A stretch of DNA of 64,000 nucleotides, from the NCBI RefSeq assembly GCF_001434365.1, contig NZ_AZFN01000008.1, forward strand, positions 1 to 64,000, given 5' to 3'. Below the pieces are notes generated by a model. The model was not told where the DNA came from. It did not search any database and saw only the letters and a list, made by a program, of their open reading frames with translations. Below are positions 16,482 through 24,579 of the stretch, piece by piece. Each line of letters begins with the position of its first letter. Position 1 is the first letter of the stretch. This stretch comes from Limosilactobacillus gastricus DSM 16045. GTDB lineage: Bacteria; Bacillota; Bacilli; Lactobacillales; Lactobacillaceae. The translations under genes and the position numbers were made by a program.

Positions 16482-17492
16482 CTAGGCTTCTTCGCCACCC
16501 ACCTTAACGATTGCCTTTGAAACCTTACCTAATTTGCCAGCAACGAAATCTTCGACTTCACTTAATTCAAGTTCGTGTGAGAACAATGGTAATGGATCAA
16601 CCTTACCAGAAGCCAGGAGGGCAATTGAGTCTTCAAAAGTATATGGGTTGATGAAGGCCCCTTGAATGGTCAATTGCTTTTGGAAGACATCGTAAGTATT
16701 AACAGAGAACTTGTCATCTGGATTACCAACCCCAAACATCAAGACTTGGGCCCCACGAGCAGCAGCGTGAAGGGCTTGTTCTTGCGTTTCTGGAGTTCCT
16801 ACGGCTTCGATAACGATGTCGTATTCAGCTTCTGGAATTTCATCCGTAACTGTGTTAAGGGTCTTAACGCCAAAGTGTTCGCGGTTATTAGCTAACTTTT
16901 CATCGTTCCGGCCACCAAGGGTAACTTCATGAACTCCGCTAGCTTGTAAAATTTGGGCAAATAATTGACCTTCAAATCCATCACCTAGAACAAAGGCTTT
17001 TTGGTAAGGGTGCAGATCTAGTAAGTCAACCCCGTGCATCGCACAAGAGATTGGTTCAATGACCGCTGCGGCCTTTAAAGAAACACTATCTGGAATTGGG
17101 TAGACCACCTTAGCAGGGGCAGTGAAGTATTCTTCAAAACCACCATCCCGTGTTACCCCAACAGCATCTAAGTGTTCACATAATTCTTGACGTTGGGTCC
17201 GGCAGTACTTACATTGACCACAGTAGATGTTAGGGTCAACGGTCACCCGGTCACCAACCTTAACGTTAGTAACAGCGGAGCCAACTTCCGCAACGACCCC
17301 TGAGTTTTCGTGCCCCAAAACAATTGGTGGCACCGCTTCAGCTGAACCAGGCAGACCTGCATAAAGGGCCTTGTCAGTCCCACAGATCCCAGCAAAAGCC
17401 GTGTGAACTAATACTTCGTCTGGCTTAATTGTTGGTTTATCGTAATCTTGAACTTCGAGTTGCTTTAAACCAGTTAAAACTAATGCTTTCAC
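16482..17492 (-). CDS. Zinc-dependent alcohol/polyol dehydrogenase (medium-chain)
   Basis: This 336-residue NAD(P)-dependent dehydrogenase resembles sorbitol, galactitol-1-phosphate and threonine dehydrogenases. Catalytic-zinc residues are in GICGTDKA and VLGHENSGVV. The four-cysteine structural zinc lobe is in CGQCKYCRTQRQELC. The Rossmann part includes AFVLGDGFEGQLFAQILQA. The start is GTG at 17492, with GGAGG seven bases before it; an upstream in-frame ATG at 17528 is rejected for lack of a site. Its promoter (TTGACA, 17 bases, TATGAT) has a palindromic LacI-type operator in the spacer, and a LacI gene is divergent. A sugar alcohol or sugar phosphate substrate is inferred from this context. 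Confidence 0.85.
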   Translation of the reverse strand: MKALVLTGLKQLEVQDYDKPTIKPDEVLVHTAFAGICGTDKALYAGLPGSAEAVPPIVLGHENSGVVAEVGSAVTNVKVGDRVTVDPNIYCGQCKYCRTQRQELCEHLDAVGVTRDGGFEEYFTAPAKVVYPIPDSVSLKAAAVIEPISCAMHGVDLLDLHPYQKAFVLGDGFEGQLFAQILQASGVHEVTLGGRNDEKLANNREHFGVKTLNTVTDEIPEAEYDIVIEAVGTPETQEQALHAAARGAQVLMFGVGNPDDKFSVNTYDVFQKQLTIQGAFINPYTFEDSIALLASGKVDPLPLFSHELELSEVEDFVAGKLGKVSKAIVKVGGEEA

Positions 17493-17539
17493 AATAATTC
17501 CTCCATTTGTGATAAAAAATACAAACATTTACGGTTAGT

Positions 17540-17568
17540 ATCATATCTTTATGTCAACCGGTTGTCAA
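17540..17568 (-). promoter_or_regulatory. Promoter of the zinc dehydrogenase with embedded LacI-type operator
   Basis: On the minus strand TTGACA (17568-17563) and TATGAT (17545-17540) are exactly 17 bases apart. The palindrome TGTCAACCGGTTGTCA (17552-17567, core CAACCGGTTG) covers the -35 box and part of the spacer, where a repressor would block RNA polymerase. Confidence 0.75.
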
Positions 17569-17623
17569 TGTTTAAATAACCATTTTGATAAAATCGTTAC
17601 TAAAAAAATTAATTATTTGCCTG

Positions 17624-17636
17624 GAGCGCTTCCATT
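17624..17636. promoter_or_regulatory. Candidate cre/LacI-type site upstream of the lacI gene
   Basis: TGGAGCGCTTCCA has the central AGCGCT and outer TGG/CCA typical of catabolite-responsive or LacI-type operators, about 60 bases ahead of the regulator gene. The symmetry is imperfect. Confidence 0.4.
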
Positions 17637-17696
17637 ATCAATGTTCAAATCCTAGGCGTCATTGTATAATGGAACTCTAAGGAGGATAGGAAACTG

Positions 17697-18679
17697 ATGA
17701 ACCAACGAGTAAAATTAGATGACGTTGCTGAAAAGGCAGGAGTCTCCAAAACAACCGTCTCACGAGTCCTTAATCATCGGGGGTATTTAAGTGACCAAAC
17801 AATCAAAAAAGTCCATCAGGCCATGGAGGAGTTACATTATCGCCCAAATGTGGTTGCAAGACATTTGTATCATCAAAAAACTAATCAAGTTGGCTTGGTT
17901 TTTCCCACGGTGAACGATCCTTTTTTGCCCACTTGGAATCACGCTTAGCCTATGAATTATATGAACGTGGCTACGCGACTTTAATGGGCAATAGTCAAAA
18001 TAATCCTGATAAAGAACGACGCTTTTTACATTACCTGCTTGACGGGCAAATCGATGGTTTAATCGTCGGGGCCCATAATCAAGGCCTATCTGAATATCAA
18101 GAAACAAATTTGCCGATTGTTTCAATTGAGCGCTGGGTGGCACCCAAGATTCCAATTGTGGCATCAGATAACTATGCCGGTGGTTTAATGGCGACCCAAA
18201 GACTATTGGACGATGGTTGTCAAAATATTATTCACACCAACTATCCGCGGCTGGAATCGTCAACCAACCAACGCCGGCAACAAGCCTATGAAGATTTAAT
18301 GATTCAACATCATCGGCAACCGATTACTTACGAAGTTAACTTTGATTCACCAGTAGAAGATAAGGTTGCCATCTTTAAAAAGATCTTTGCCGAACATCCA
18401 GAGGTCGACGGGATTGTGGCTGATAACGATACCAACGCTAGTTTGATTATTCACTTGGCCCAAGAGCTTGGTTATCAAGTTCCGGACCAATTAAAAGTGA
18501 TTGGTTTTGACGGGGCGGACACGACGGAAATCCTAATGCCGGAGCTTACCACTATTAAACAACCGATTAATGATTTAGCTTCAACAGCCGTCGATTTATT
18601 AATTAAACGGATTAATGGCGAAGAGAATGTTGCTTCGGTGATTTTACCAGTCACTTTACATGAAGGAACGACGGCCTAA
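17697..18679 (+). pseudogene. LacI-family regulator disrupted by a -1 frameshift in a T run
   Basis: The first fragment (83 residues) holds the complete LacI helix-turn-helix (VKLDDVAEKAGVSKTTVSRV) and hinge region. The rest, from about 17927 in another frame, holds the ligand-binding core (LIVGAHNQGL, GFDGADTTEILMPELTTIKQP). At 17921-17926 there are six T bases. A seventh would restore DPFFAHLESRLAYELYERGY and give a protein of about 327 residues. The lesion is thus a one-base deletion in a homopolymer: a real mutation, a switchable tract or a sequencing error. AGGAGG precedes the ATG. The regulator is divergent from the zinc dehydrogenase and upstream of the SemiSWEET gene, both of which carry matching operators. 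Confidence 0.85.
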
Positions 18680-18693
18680 AAATAAAAATTTTT

Positions 18694-18732
18694 AGGTTAC
18701 CGGTTGACATTTTTATGAAAGCGTTTTATTCT
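18694..18732 (+). promoter_or_regulatory. Promoter of the SemiSWEET gene with LacI-type half site and cre
   Basis: TTGACA (18704-18709), a 17-base spacer and TATTCT (18727-18732) form the promoter. ACCGGTTGACA at 18699-18709 matches 11 bases of the dehydrogenase operator. A cre-like site TGAAAGCGTTTTAT (18716-18729) fills the spacer, indicating CcpA control. Confidence 0.7.
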
Positions 18733-18778
18733 TACCCTGAATCTTGTAACAAAGTCATTTAGACAGGAGCAAAGAATC

Positions 18779-19045
18779 ATGGAAGAAAAAACGTTTATCA
18801 GTTGGTTGGGTAAGATTGCGAGTGTTATTGCAATTTTAATGTACGTGTCGTATGTTTTTAATATTATTCAAAACTTTCACGGAAATCCCGTGTCATGGGA
18901 ACAGCCTTTTGTAGCTGGAATAAACTGCTCTTTATGGAGTATTTATGCCTACTTTAAACAACATCGGGATTGGCCAGTTTTCTGGGCTAACTTCCCCGGG
19001 GTCTTCTTTTCTTTTGCAACGGTAATCACTTGTTTTTGGCACTAA
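18779..19045 (+). CDS. SemiSWEET-type sugar transporter (PQ-loop/MtN3 family)
   Basis: This 88-residue protein has three predicted membrane helices: about residues 10-31 (GKIASVIAILMYVSYVFNII), 43-57 (FVAGINCSLWSIYAY) and 67-86. Size and the QPFVAGINCSLWSIYAYFK block match bacterial SemiSWEETs, which work as dimers to let mono- or disaccharides cross the membrane down their gradient. The conserved Asn-Cys before the Trp is present. The promoter combines a LacI-type operator and a cre, so the gene should respond to a specific sugar and to catabolite repression. A shared operator with the zinc dehydrogenase at 16482-17492 suggests uptake of that enzyme's substrate. Confidence 0.8.
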   Translation: MEEKTFISWLGKIASVIAILMYVSYVFNIIQNFHGNPVSWEQPFVAGINCSLWSIYAYFKQHRDWPVFWANFPGVFFSFATVITCFWH

Positions 19046-19049
19046 ACTG

Positions 19050-19091
19050 GCGAATGCACGGTATGGTTTCGTATCGTGCATTCGCTTTTTT
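19050..19091 (+). terminator. Terminator of the SemiSWEET gene
   Basis: Arms GCGAATGCACG (19050-19060) and CGTGCATTCGC (19075-19085) form an 11-bp stem followed by six T bases. Confidence 0.92.
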
Positions 19092-19103
19092 CTAGGAGAA
19101 TGT

Positions 19104-19415
19104 ATGGGATTATCAAAAATTGAACAAAGGGTTTATGATCAACTCAAGGAAGTAATTGATCCCGAATTACAAATCGATCTGGTCAATTTAGGCTTAATTT
19201 ATGATATTGACGTTAGTCAAACCGGTCACTGTCTGGTGACGATGACCTTGACTACGATGGGCTGTCCCTTAGTTGATGAATTAAATTCGTTAATTAAGCA
19301 GGCCGTTTTATCGGTTGCAGGGGTAGTTGAGTGTGAAATTAAACTGGTTTGGGAACCCGTTTGGGATCCGTCAAAAATGACTCGCTATGCCCGGATTGCT
19401 TTAGGAATTCATTGA
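19104..19415 (+). CDS. MIP18/PaaD-family metal-sulfur cluster assembly factor (DUF59)
   Basis: This 103-residue protein is a stand-alone MIP18-like (DUF59) domain. It opens with YDQLKEVIDPELQIDLVNLGLIYDI and has the conserved T-x-x-G-CP motif (LTTMGCPLVDEL), whose cysteine is implicated in iron-sulfur cluster maturation. Related proteins (SufT, PaaD, SP_1857-like) help insert Fe-S clusters into targets. AGGAG lies five bases from the ATG. It stands between the SemiSWEET terminator and the P-type ATPase gene on the same strand, about 80 bases from the latter. No suf operon is nearby. Confidence 0.88.
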   Translation: MGLSKIEQRVYDQLKEVIDPELQIDLVNLGLIYDIDVSQTGHCLVTMTLTTMGCPLVDELNSLIKQAVLSVAGVVECEIKLVWEPVWDPSKMTRYARIALGIH

Positions 19416-19504
19416 TAATCAAACAAATGTTTCAAAAAGTCTGCTGCTTTTGAAAATAACTGATTTATAATAATCAATAATAAGTAAATTAGGGGGTGGG
19501 TCAC

Positions 19505-22288
19505 ATGAGTGAGAATCATGATCAAATTATCACAATTGCTCAAATTGACGATCCCAATTTGATCTATCAACAAATGCAAACACGCTCAACGGGCCTGAAT
19601 GAAGATGAAGTCAGCCAACGTCAGCGCCAATACGGGGAAAATATTCTAAAGACTAAGGCTGGGGAACCGATTTGGTTAAAGTTTTTAAAGAATTTTAGCT
19701 CTACCATGACGATCTTATTGTGGATCTCGGGCGCCATTGCTTTTCTTGCTCAATTACAAGAACTAGGGATTGCCATTTGGGCGGTCAATCTTATCAATGG
19801 TTGTTTTTCTTTTTGGCAGGAATATCAGGCTGGCAAAGCAACCGAAGCATTAAGTAAGATGTTACCAGCCCATAGTCGGGTCGTTCGTAATGGCGTTGAT
19901 GTGAAAATTCTAGCCGAGGATTTAGTACCTGGTGATATCATCAAGTTAGAAGAGGGGGATGATATCCCGGCAGATATACGATTACTTCAAACCACGGATG
20001 TACAAGTTAACCAGTCATCTTTAACTGGCGAGGTCAACCCCGTTCATAAGAATGAACGACCAGTAACCAATCCGAAAACTAATCACTTCGAATTAACCAA
20101 TATTGTTTTTTCTGGGACTTCGATGATGAAGGGAAATGCAACTGGAATAGTGGTAACAACCGGAATGGCGACGGACTTTGGAAAAATTGCTGCTTTGACG
20201 CAAAATGTTCACGATGACCAAAGCCCCTTACAAAAAGAGTTAAGTGTTTTAACCAAACAGATTTCTATTTTGGCGGTTTCAATTGGTTTAATCTTTTTCT
20301 TGGTGGCAACTTTCTTTGTTCATTATCCCTTAGTAAAATCCTTTATCTTTGCTCTCGGGATGATCGTGGCCTTTATTCCTGAAGGTTTATTACCAACCGT
20401 TACTCTATCCTTAGCAGGAGCCGTTCAACAAATGGCCAAAAAGAACGCCCTCGTAAAAAAGCTTTCCAGTGTTGAAACTTTGGGCTCGGCTTCGGTAATT
20501 TGTTCAGATAAAACGGGGACCTTAACCCAAAATCAAATGACCGTTTCGGATTTATGGACTGTTGACAAACACTATCGGGTTGATGGGGAAGGCTATGCCG
20601 TGAATGGCAAGATCTACGATGGCCCCCATCAAGTTAATTATCAGTCCAGTCCAGATCTTTATGAATTATTACGCGGGGGCTTATTAGCTGATAACGCGCG
20701 CATCATGCCACCTGATGATCAGCATCCGCGCTATACGGTTTTAGGGGATCCCACGGAAGCTTGTCTGGAAGTTGTGGCAGCTAAGGGTGGACTAGATCTG
20801 AGGGCTGAACGGACTAATTCAGTCCGCCTTAAGGAGTTACCGTTTGATTCGGACCGAAAGATGATGACGGTTATTCAAAGTGCTGACACGAACCATCAAT
20901 TTAATACCTACACTAAAGGGGCGCCCAATGTCGTAGTTGCTCATTGTGAGTATTACTTGGTCAATGGCGAAGTAAAACCATTAGGCGATGATATTCGGCA
21001 ACAAATTCTGGCAGCTAATGATGCATATGCCAAACAAGGGCTCCGCGTATTAGCAGTCGCTGGGCGTACGTTACCAGATAATTTATACCATGACTTATCT
21101 CAAGCCACGAATGATACGGTGGAACAAGCTTTAGTCTTTATTGGATTATCGGTCATGCTGGATCCGCCACGTAAGGAAGTCTTAGCTGCAGCCAAACTTT
21201 GTCATCAAGCACACATTAAAATTATTATGGTAACGGGGGACTACAGTTTAACCGCGGAATCAATCGCTAAAAAAATTGGTTTAGTCGATTCTCGTCAGCC
21301 TCTCCGTGTCGTAACCGGTGAAGAATTGGGTGCGATAACGGATGATGATTTAAAAACTGCCCTGAGTGGTGAAATTGTGTTTGCCCGGATGGCCCCCGAA
21401 CAAAAATATCGGGTGGTGAATGCCTTGCAGGAAATGGGTGAAGTCGTAGCCGTTACCGGTGATGGCGTTAATGATGCGCCAGCCTTGAAAAAAGCCGATA
21501 TTGAGGTTGCAATGGGTGTGACCGGGACGGATGTGGCTAAAGAAGCCGCAGATATGATTCTGACTGATGACAATTTTACCTCGATTGTGGAAGCCATTCG
21601 TGAAGGTCGAGGAGTATACGCCAACATTCGTAAGTTTTTGTTGTATATTTTGAATTCCAATATGCCAGAAGCGATCCCTTCCGTGCTCTTCTTGTTATCA
21701 GGTGGGAAAATTCCCTTAGCTCTTACTGTCATGCAGATTTTAGCAATTGACTTAGGTACGGATATGATTCCAGCCCTTGGTCTAGGGAAACAACGGGTTG
21801 AGGCTGGGATCATGGATCGGCCACCCCGGAAGATGTCAGAACATTTGATTAATCGCCGGTTAGTTTTCAAAGCCTTCGGTTGGTATGGTTTATTGTCATC
21901 CATTATTTCAGTAATCGCCTTTTTCTATGGAAATCTGATGCATGGTTATGGTTTAGCCAATCTACCAACGAGCGGAAATGTCTATGTTCAGGCAACGACA
22001 ATTACTTTAGGGGCGATAATATTCTGTCAAATCGCAGCTGTTTTAAACATTCGTTATAACCAACAAACTATGTTTACTAGGCAGTTCTGGGATAATTCGA
22101 TGATCACAATTGGGATCATTTTTGAAATTGCCTTATTCTTATGCCTGTCCTATGTACCAATTCTCCAATCCGTCTTTCAAACCGCGCCTTTAAACGCACA
22201 CGATTGGTACTTCTTAATGGCAATTCCAATCCCATTGATTTTGATTGATGAATTTAGAAAATGGTTACTGAGACGCCAACACCAATAA
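19505..22288 (+). CDS. P2-type cation-transporting ATPase
   Basis: This 927-residue P-type ATPase pumps a cation across the membrane using an aspartyl-phosphate intermediate. The phosphorylation site is Asp335 in CSDKTGTLTQ. The actuator motif is SLTGE (about 173-177), the nucleotide and hinge motifs are KGAPN and TGDGVNDAPAL, and about ten helices are visible. Helix 4 reads IPEGLLPTVTLSLA, closer to the Na+/K+-ATPase-like (type IIC) pattern PEGLLATVT than to the calcium pump pattern PEGLPAVVT. Na+ or K+ is therefore as possible as Ca2+. The ATG at 19505 has AGGGGG about nine bases upstream; a GTG at 19496 overlaps that site and is rejected. A terminator follows. Confidence 0.9.
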   Translation: MSENHDQIITIAQIDDPNLIYQQMQTRSTGLNEDEVSQRQRQYGENILKTKAGEPIWLKFLKNFSSTMTILLWISGAIAFLAQLQELGIAIWAVNLINGCFSFWQEYQAGKATEALSKMLPAHSRVVRNGVDVKILAEDLVPGDIIKLEEGDDIPADIRLLQTTDVQVNQSSLTGEVNPVHKNERPVTNPKTNHFELTNIVFSGTSMMKGNATGIVVTTGMATDFGKIAALTQNVHDDQSPLQKELSVLTKQISILAVSIGLIFFLVATFFVHYPLVKSFIFALGMIVAFIPEGLLPTVTLSLAGAVQQMAKKNALVKKLSSVETLGSASVICSDKTGTLTQNQMTVSDLWTVDKHYRVDGEGYAVNGKIYDGPHQVNYQSSPDLYELLRGGLLADNARIMPPDDQHPRYTVLGDPTEACLEVVAAKGGLDLRAERTNSVRLKELPFDSDRKMMTVIQSADTNHQFNTYTKGAPNVVVAHCEYYLVNGEVKPLGDDIRQQILAANDAYAKQGLRVLAVAGRTLPDNLYHDLSQATNDTVEQALVFIGLSVMLDPPRKEVLAAAKLCHQAHIKIIMVTGDYSLTAESIAKKIGLVDSRQPLRVVTGEELGAITDDDLKTALSGEIVFARMAPEQKYRVVNALQEMGEVVAVTGDGVNDAPALKKADIEVAMGVTGTDVAKEAADMILTDDNFTSIVEAIREGRGVYANIRKFLLYILNSNMPEAIPSVLFLLSGGKIPLALTVMQILAIDLGTDMIPALGLGKQRVEAGIMDRPPRKMSEHLINRRLVFKAFGWYGLLSSIISVIAFFYGNLMHGYGLANLPTSGNVYVQATTITLGAIIFCQIAAVLNIRYNQQTMFTRQFWDNSMITIGIIFEIALFLCLSYVPILQSVFQTAPLNAHDWYFLMAIPIPLILIDEFRKWLLRRQHQ

Positions 22289-22315
22289 TTGCAGATTTCA
22301 GTTGAAAGTATAGAA

Positions 22316-22361
22316 AAAAGGTCTTAACCAATTTTCGTAAGGAACTCGGTTAAGACCTTTT
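22316..22361. terminator. Bidirectional terminator
   Basis: Arms AAAAGGTCTTAACC (22316-22329) and GGTTAAGACCTTTT (22348-22361) form a 14-bp stem between the ATPase and the convergent choloylglycine hydrolase, overlapping the latter's stop codon. Confidence 0.9.
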
Positions 22362-23267
22362 ATAGTCACGAGGATGGAAAATATAAGGAGCTTTCAAGGA
22401 CATCAATTGATCCAAACGAACCGTTTTAGTTTGGTGGCGATCAACATCATGATAAACATAAGTCTGGCTCATTAAATCAATGGTCCCAATATAATGCGTA
22501 TAGTCTTCATGACCCGGTAAATGCTCCATTTTAACTGCTTGTAAAATTTGATTGAGATCGTCAGGGGTGGAAGTTGATTGTAGTTTAGCTTGTCGGATGG
22601 CCGCATATTGAAAGCGTTGAGTAGGTGTTCGCGGGTCAATTGGTAAATCACCCGCAAATTTTTTCAAAGCAGTCTTTAAATTCTGATCTGAATCATGATT
22701 AATATATTTGGCCAAGCGATGTAAATGATCGTCATATTGAGGGGTATTAGTAATGACCGGGATGTCTAATTTACGGATTTCTAATTTTAGGTCCGTAGGT
22801 TCAATCAAATAGGTCCCGCTTTGATCGACTAGCATCCAATGGAATTGGTGAATAATGGCTTCGTCATACCATTTTGAAGCAACCAGTGCCCAGTTAGCTA
22901 AATCAGCTTGAACAGAGGCAACAGAATCATAGTTTGCTAATACCCATTCAGTGACGTCTTGAGGGGCTAGGTTAATCTTGTTTGGTTGAATTTGCTGATG
23001 ATATTGGGGCAGGTTAGGGAGGTACAGTTCTGCAATCACTAACCCGGCAGCATTAATTCCATCACCAATTAAAAACTTGCCATTAGTTTGACGCATTCCG
23101 CCTAAGATAGCATATTTACTCTGAAATTTTGTTTGATCAGTATAGCGAGTGAATTGATAGTTGCTGGGTAAATAGGTTAATTCCCAAGGGGTATTTAAAG
23201 TTGGTAAATCCATGGTCCGACCAAAGATATTATTATCATGGTCTTGATAAGTAAGAGCAGTACACAT
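22350..23267 (-). CDS. Choloylglycine hydrolase family protein (bile salt hydrolase/penicillin V acylase type)
   Basis: This 305-residue Ntn hydrolase would cleave amide bonds in conjugated bile salts, penicillin V or acyl-homoserine lactones. After removal of Met1, Cys2 becomes the nucleophile. The other active-site residues of bile salt hydrolases are all in place: Arg17 and Asp20 (GRTMD), Asn72 (GINAAGL), Asn174 (VITNTPQYD) and Arg218 (PTQRFQYAAI). It is somewhat shorter than typical bile salt hydrolases (about 316-338 residues), so the substrate is open. It starts two bases after the stop codon of xerS with only a weak GGAA site, which suggests translational coupling to the recombinase gene. 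Confidence 0.82.
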   Translation of the reverse strand: MCTALTYQDHDNNIFGRTMDLPTLNTPWELTYLPSNYQFTRYTDQTKFQSKYAILGGMRQTNGKFLIGDGINAAGLVIAELYLPNLPQYHQQIQPNKINLAPQDVTEWVLANYDSVASVQADLANWALVASKWYDEAIIHQFHWMLVDQSGTYLIEPTDLKLEIRKLDIPVITNTPQYDDHLHRLAKYINHDSDQNLKTALKKFAGDLPIDPRTPTQRFQYAAIRQAKLQSTSTPDDLNQILQAVKMEHLPGHEDYTHYIGTIDLMSQTYVYHDVDRHQTKTVRLDQLMSLKAPYIFHPRDYKRS

Positions 23268-23269
23268 AA

Positions 23270-24334
23270 TTAATTCCGTTCTTGACTAATTTCATCTAGG
23301 GCCGCGCGTTGCTGTTGTTGATCAACGTGGGTATAGAGATCTGTCGCCGAGGTCCCTTTTTGGCCTAATTGCTGTGATACTAGGACTTGATCCTTGGTAA
23401 TTCCATACAATTCTGAGGCAAGGGTATGCCGGAGCTTGTGAGGGGTGAGGGGGTGACCAAAAGCCGTCGAGTACTTTTTAACCATTTTTTCAATTGAATT
23501 AGTGGTCATCCGGCGAGTTTCACCATGATAAAGGGTCAAAAAGAAGGCTTGATCCTTTTTATGAGCTTGATAACGTTCGGCACGAATAGCGGCATAAGTC
23601 TTAATATATTCCATGGACCAAGGAGCAATCGGAACCGAATCCCGTTGACCACCTTTACGCGTAACATCTAACATTGCTTGTTGCCAATTTAAGTCCGCCA
23701 AATTAAGATTAGCTGCTTCCGAAACCCGAACGCCCGTTCCAAGAATTAGGGCAATAATCGCAATATCGCGTTCACGGTTCATTTCAAAGCCTGGCAAAAC
23801 CCGTTTGTCACACTTATGAGCATACTCATTTTGAATGAAGTTAATGAAATCAAATTTCATTTGACCTCGATACATATGCGAAGCTAAGGCATGAGCCCGA
23901 TAATTTAAGGTCTTCGTATTGTTTAATGAATCAATCTTTAGCATCACATTCCGATCAAAATAAGGCTCGCCATGGTTATTATCCGCTGTAACCGTTAAAA
24001 ACTTAAAGAGTGACCGTAGAGAATTAATAGAACGATTAACGGACGTTGGCGAATTGACACGACCTTGCGCATTAGTTGTATGTTGAAGATAGTCAATATA
24101 TAGCATGACATCACTACGACTCAGGTGTTCCAGGTCGCTAGTCGGGATTTCCTGATTAGTTAGCGCTTTAGAAACGCCGCTAGCACGTAGCCAATCCATA
24201 AACCGGCGGATTTCGGTTAGATACTGATACGTGGTCGTTACCGAATGATTAGTTCCTAAATAATATTCATTAACGTAATCTGGTAGCTTTTCCAATTCGG
24301 TTTTGATTAAGTGGAAGTATTTATCTGATTCCAT
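23270..24334 (-). CDS. xerS: Tyrosine recombinase XerS (chromosome dimer resolution)
   Basis: This 354-residue tyrosine recombinase matches the length of XerS, the single recombinase that resolves chromosome dimers in streptococci and lactococci, and is longer than XerC/XerD (about 300). The N-terminal SAM-like domain covers about residues 10-120. Catalytic residues are Arg203 (GTGVRVSEAANL), Lys227 (VTRKGGQRD), His299 and Arg302 (TPHKLRHTLAS) and Tyr334 (TDLYTHV). The second histidine of LGH is replaced: the segment reads QQLGQKGTSATDLYTH, with Gln325. A dif-like site lies 63 bases upstream, which strongly supports the XerS call. AAGGA precedes the ATG. Confidence 0.9.
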   Translation of the reverse strand: MESDKYFHLIKTELEKLPDYVNEYYLGTNHSVTTTYQYLTEIRRFMDWLRASGVSKALTNQEIPTSDLEHLSRSDVMLYIDYLQHTTNAQGRVNSPTSVNRSINSLRSLFKFLTVTADNNHGEPYFDRNVMLKIDSLNNTKTLNYRAHALASHMYRGQMKFDFINFIQNEYAHKCDKRVLPGFEMNRERDIAIIALILGTGVRVSEAANLNLADLNWQQAMLDVTRKGGQRDSVPIAPWSMEYIKTYAAIRAERYQAHKKDQAFFLTLYHGETRRMTTNSIEKMVKKYSTAFGHPLTPHKLRHTLASELYGITKDQVLVSQQLGQKGTSATDLYTHVDQQQQRAALDEISQERN

Positions 24335-24396
24335 AAAAAAGATTCCTTAAATTAAATTTGATTTTAACAGGGAACCGTTTTATTCACTGATCAACC

Positions 24397-24424
24397 TGTC
24401 ATTAAAATTATAGTTTTAATGATA
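24397..24424. other. Candidate dif site for XerS (chromosome terminus)
   Basis: An 11-6-11 Xer-type site. The left arm TGTCATTAAAA (24397-24407), centre TTATAG (24408-24413) and right arm TTTTAATGATA (24414-24424) are mirror images except for one position. The inner 14 bases AAAATTATAGTTTT match, as I remember it, the core of the streptococcal/lactococcal dif-SL site. It sits just upstream of xerS, as in streptococci. The remainder of 24335-24579 shows no gene. Confidence 0.75.
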
Positions 24425-24579
24425 CCGGATGTCAAATTTTCGGTAAGGGGGCTTTATTGTCTGAAATTGTTTTTGATACAAATTGATTAATTATGTGACT
24501 TCTAATTACATAATTCTAGCAATCACTTTTAAATTGAGATATTCAAAATTCGGTTGTTAAATTCAAATGAAGTTTTTGC

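Noticed and set aside
17933-18679. LacI core as a separate gene starting at TTG
   Set aside because: No ribosome-binding site precedes it, and it joins the upstream DNA-binding part exactly if one T is added, so it is the second half of a frameshifted gene.
21295-21903. 202-codon minus-strand frame inside the P-type ATPase gene
   Set aside because: It is an antisense shadow of well-conserved ATPase motifs and has no recognisable domain.
22350-24334. Prophage or integrative element carrying an integrase
   Set aside because: The recombinase is of XerS length with a dif-like site and no phage, relaxase or att-duplication features nearby; flanking genes are ordinary.
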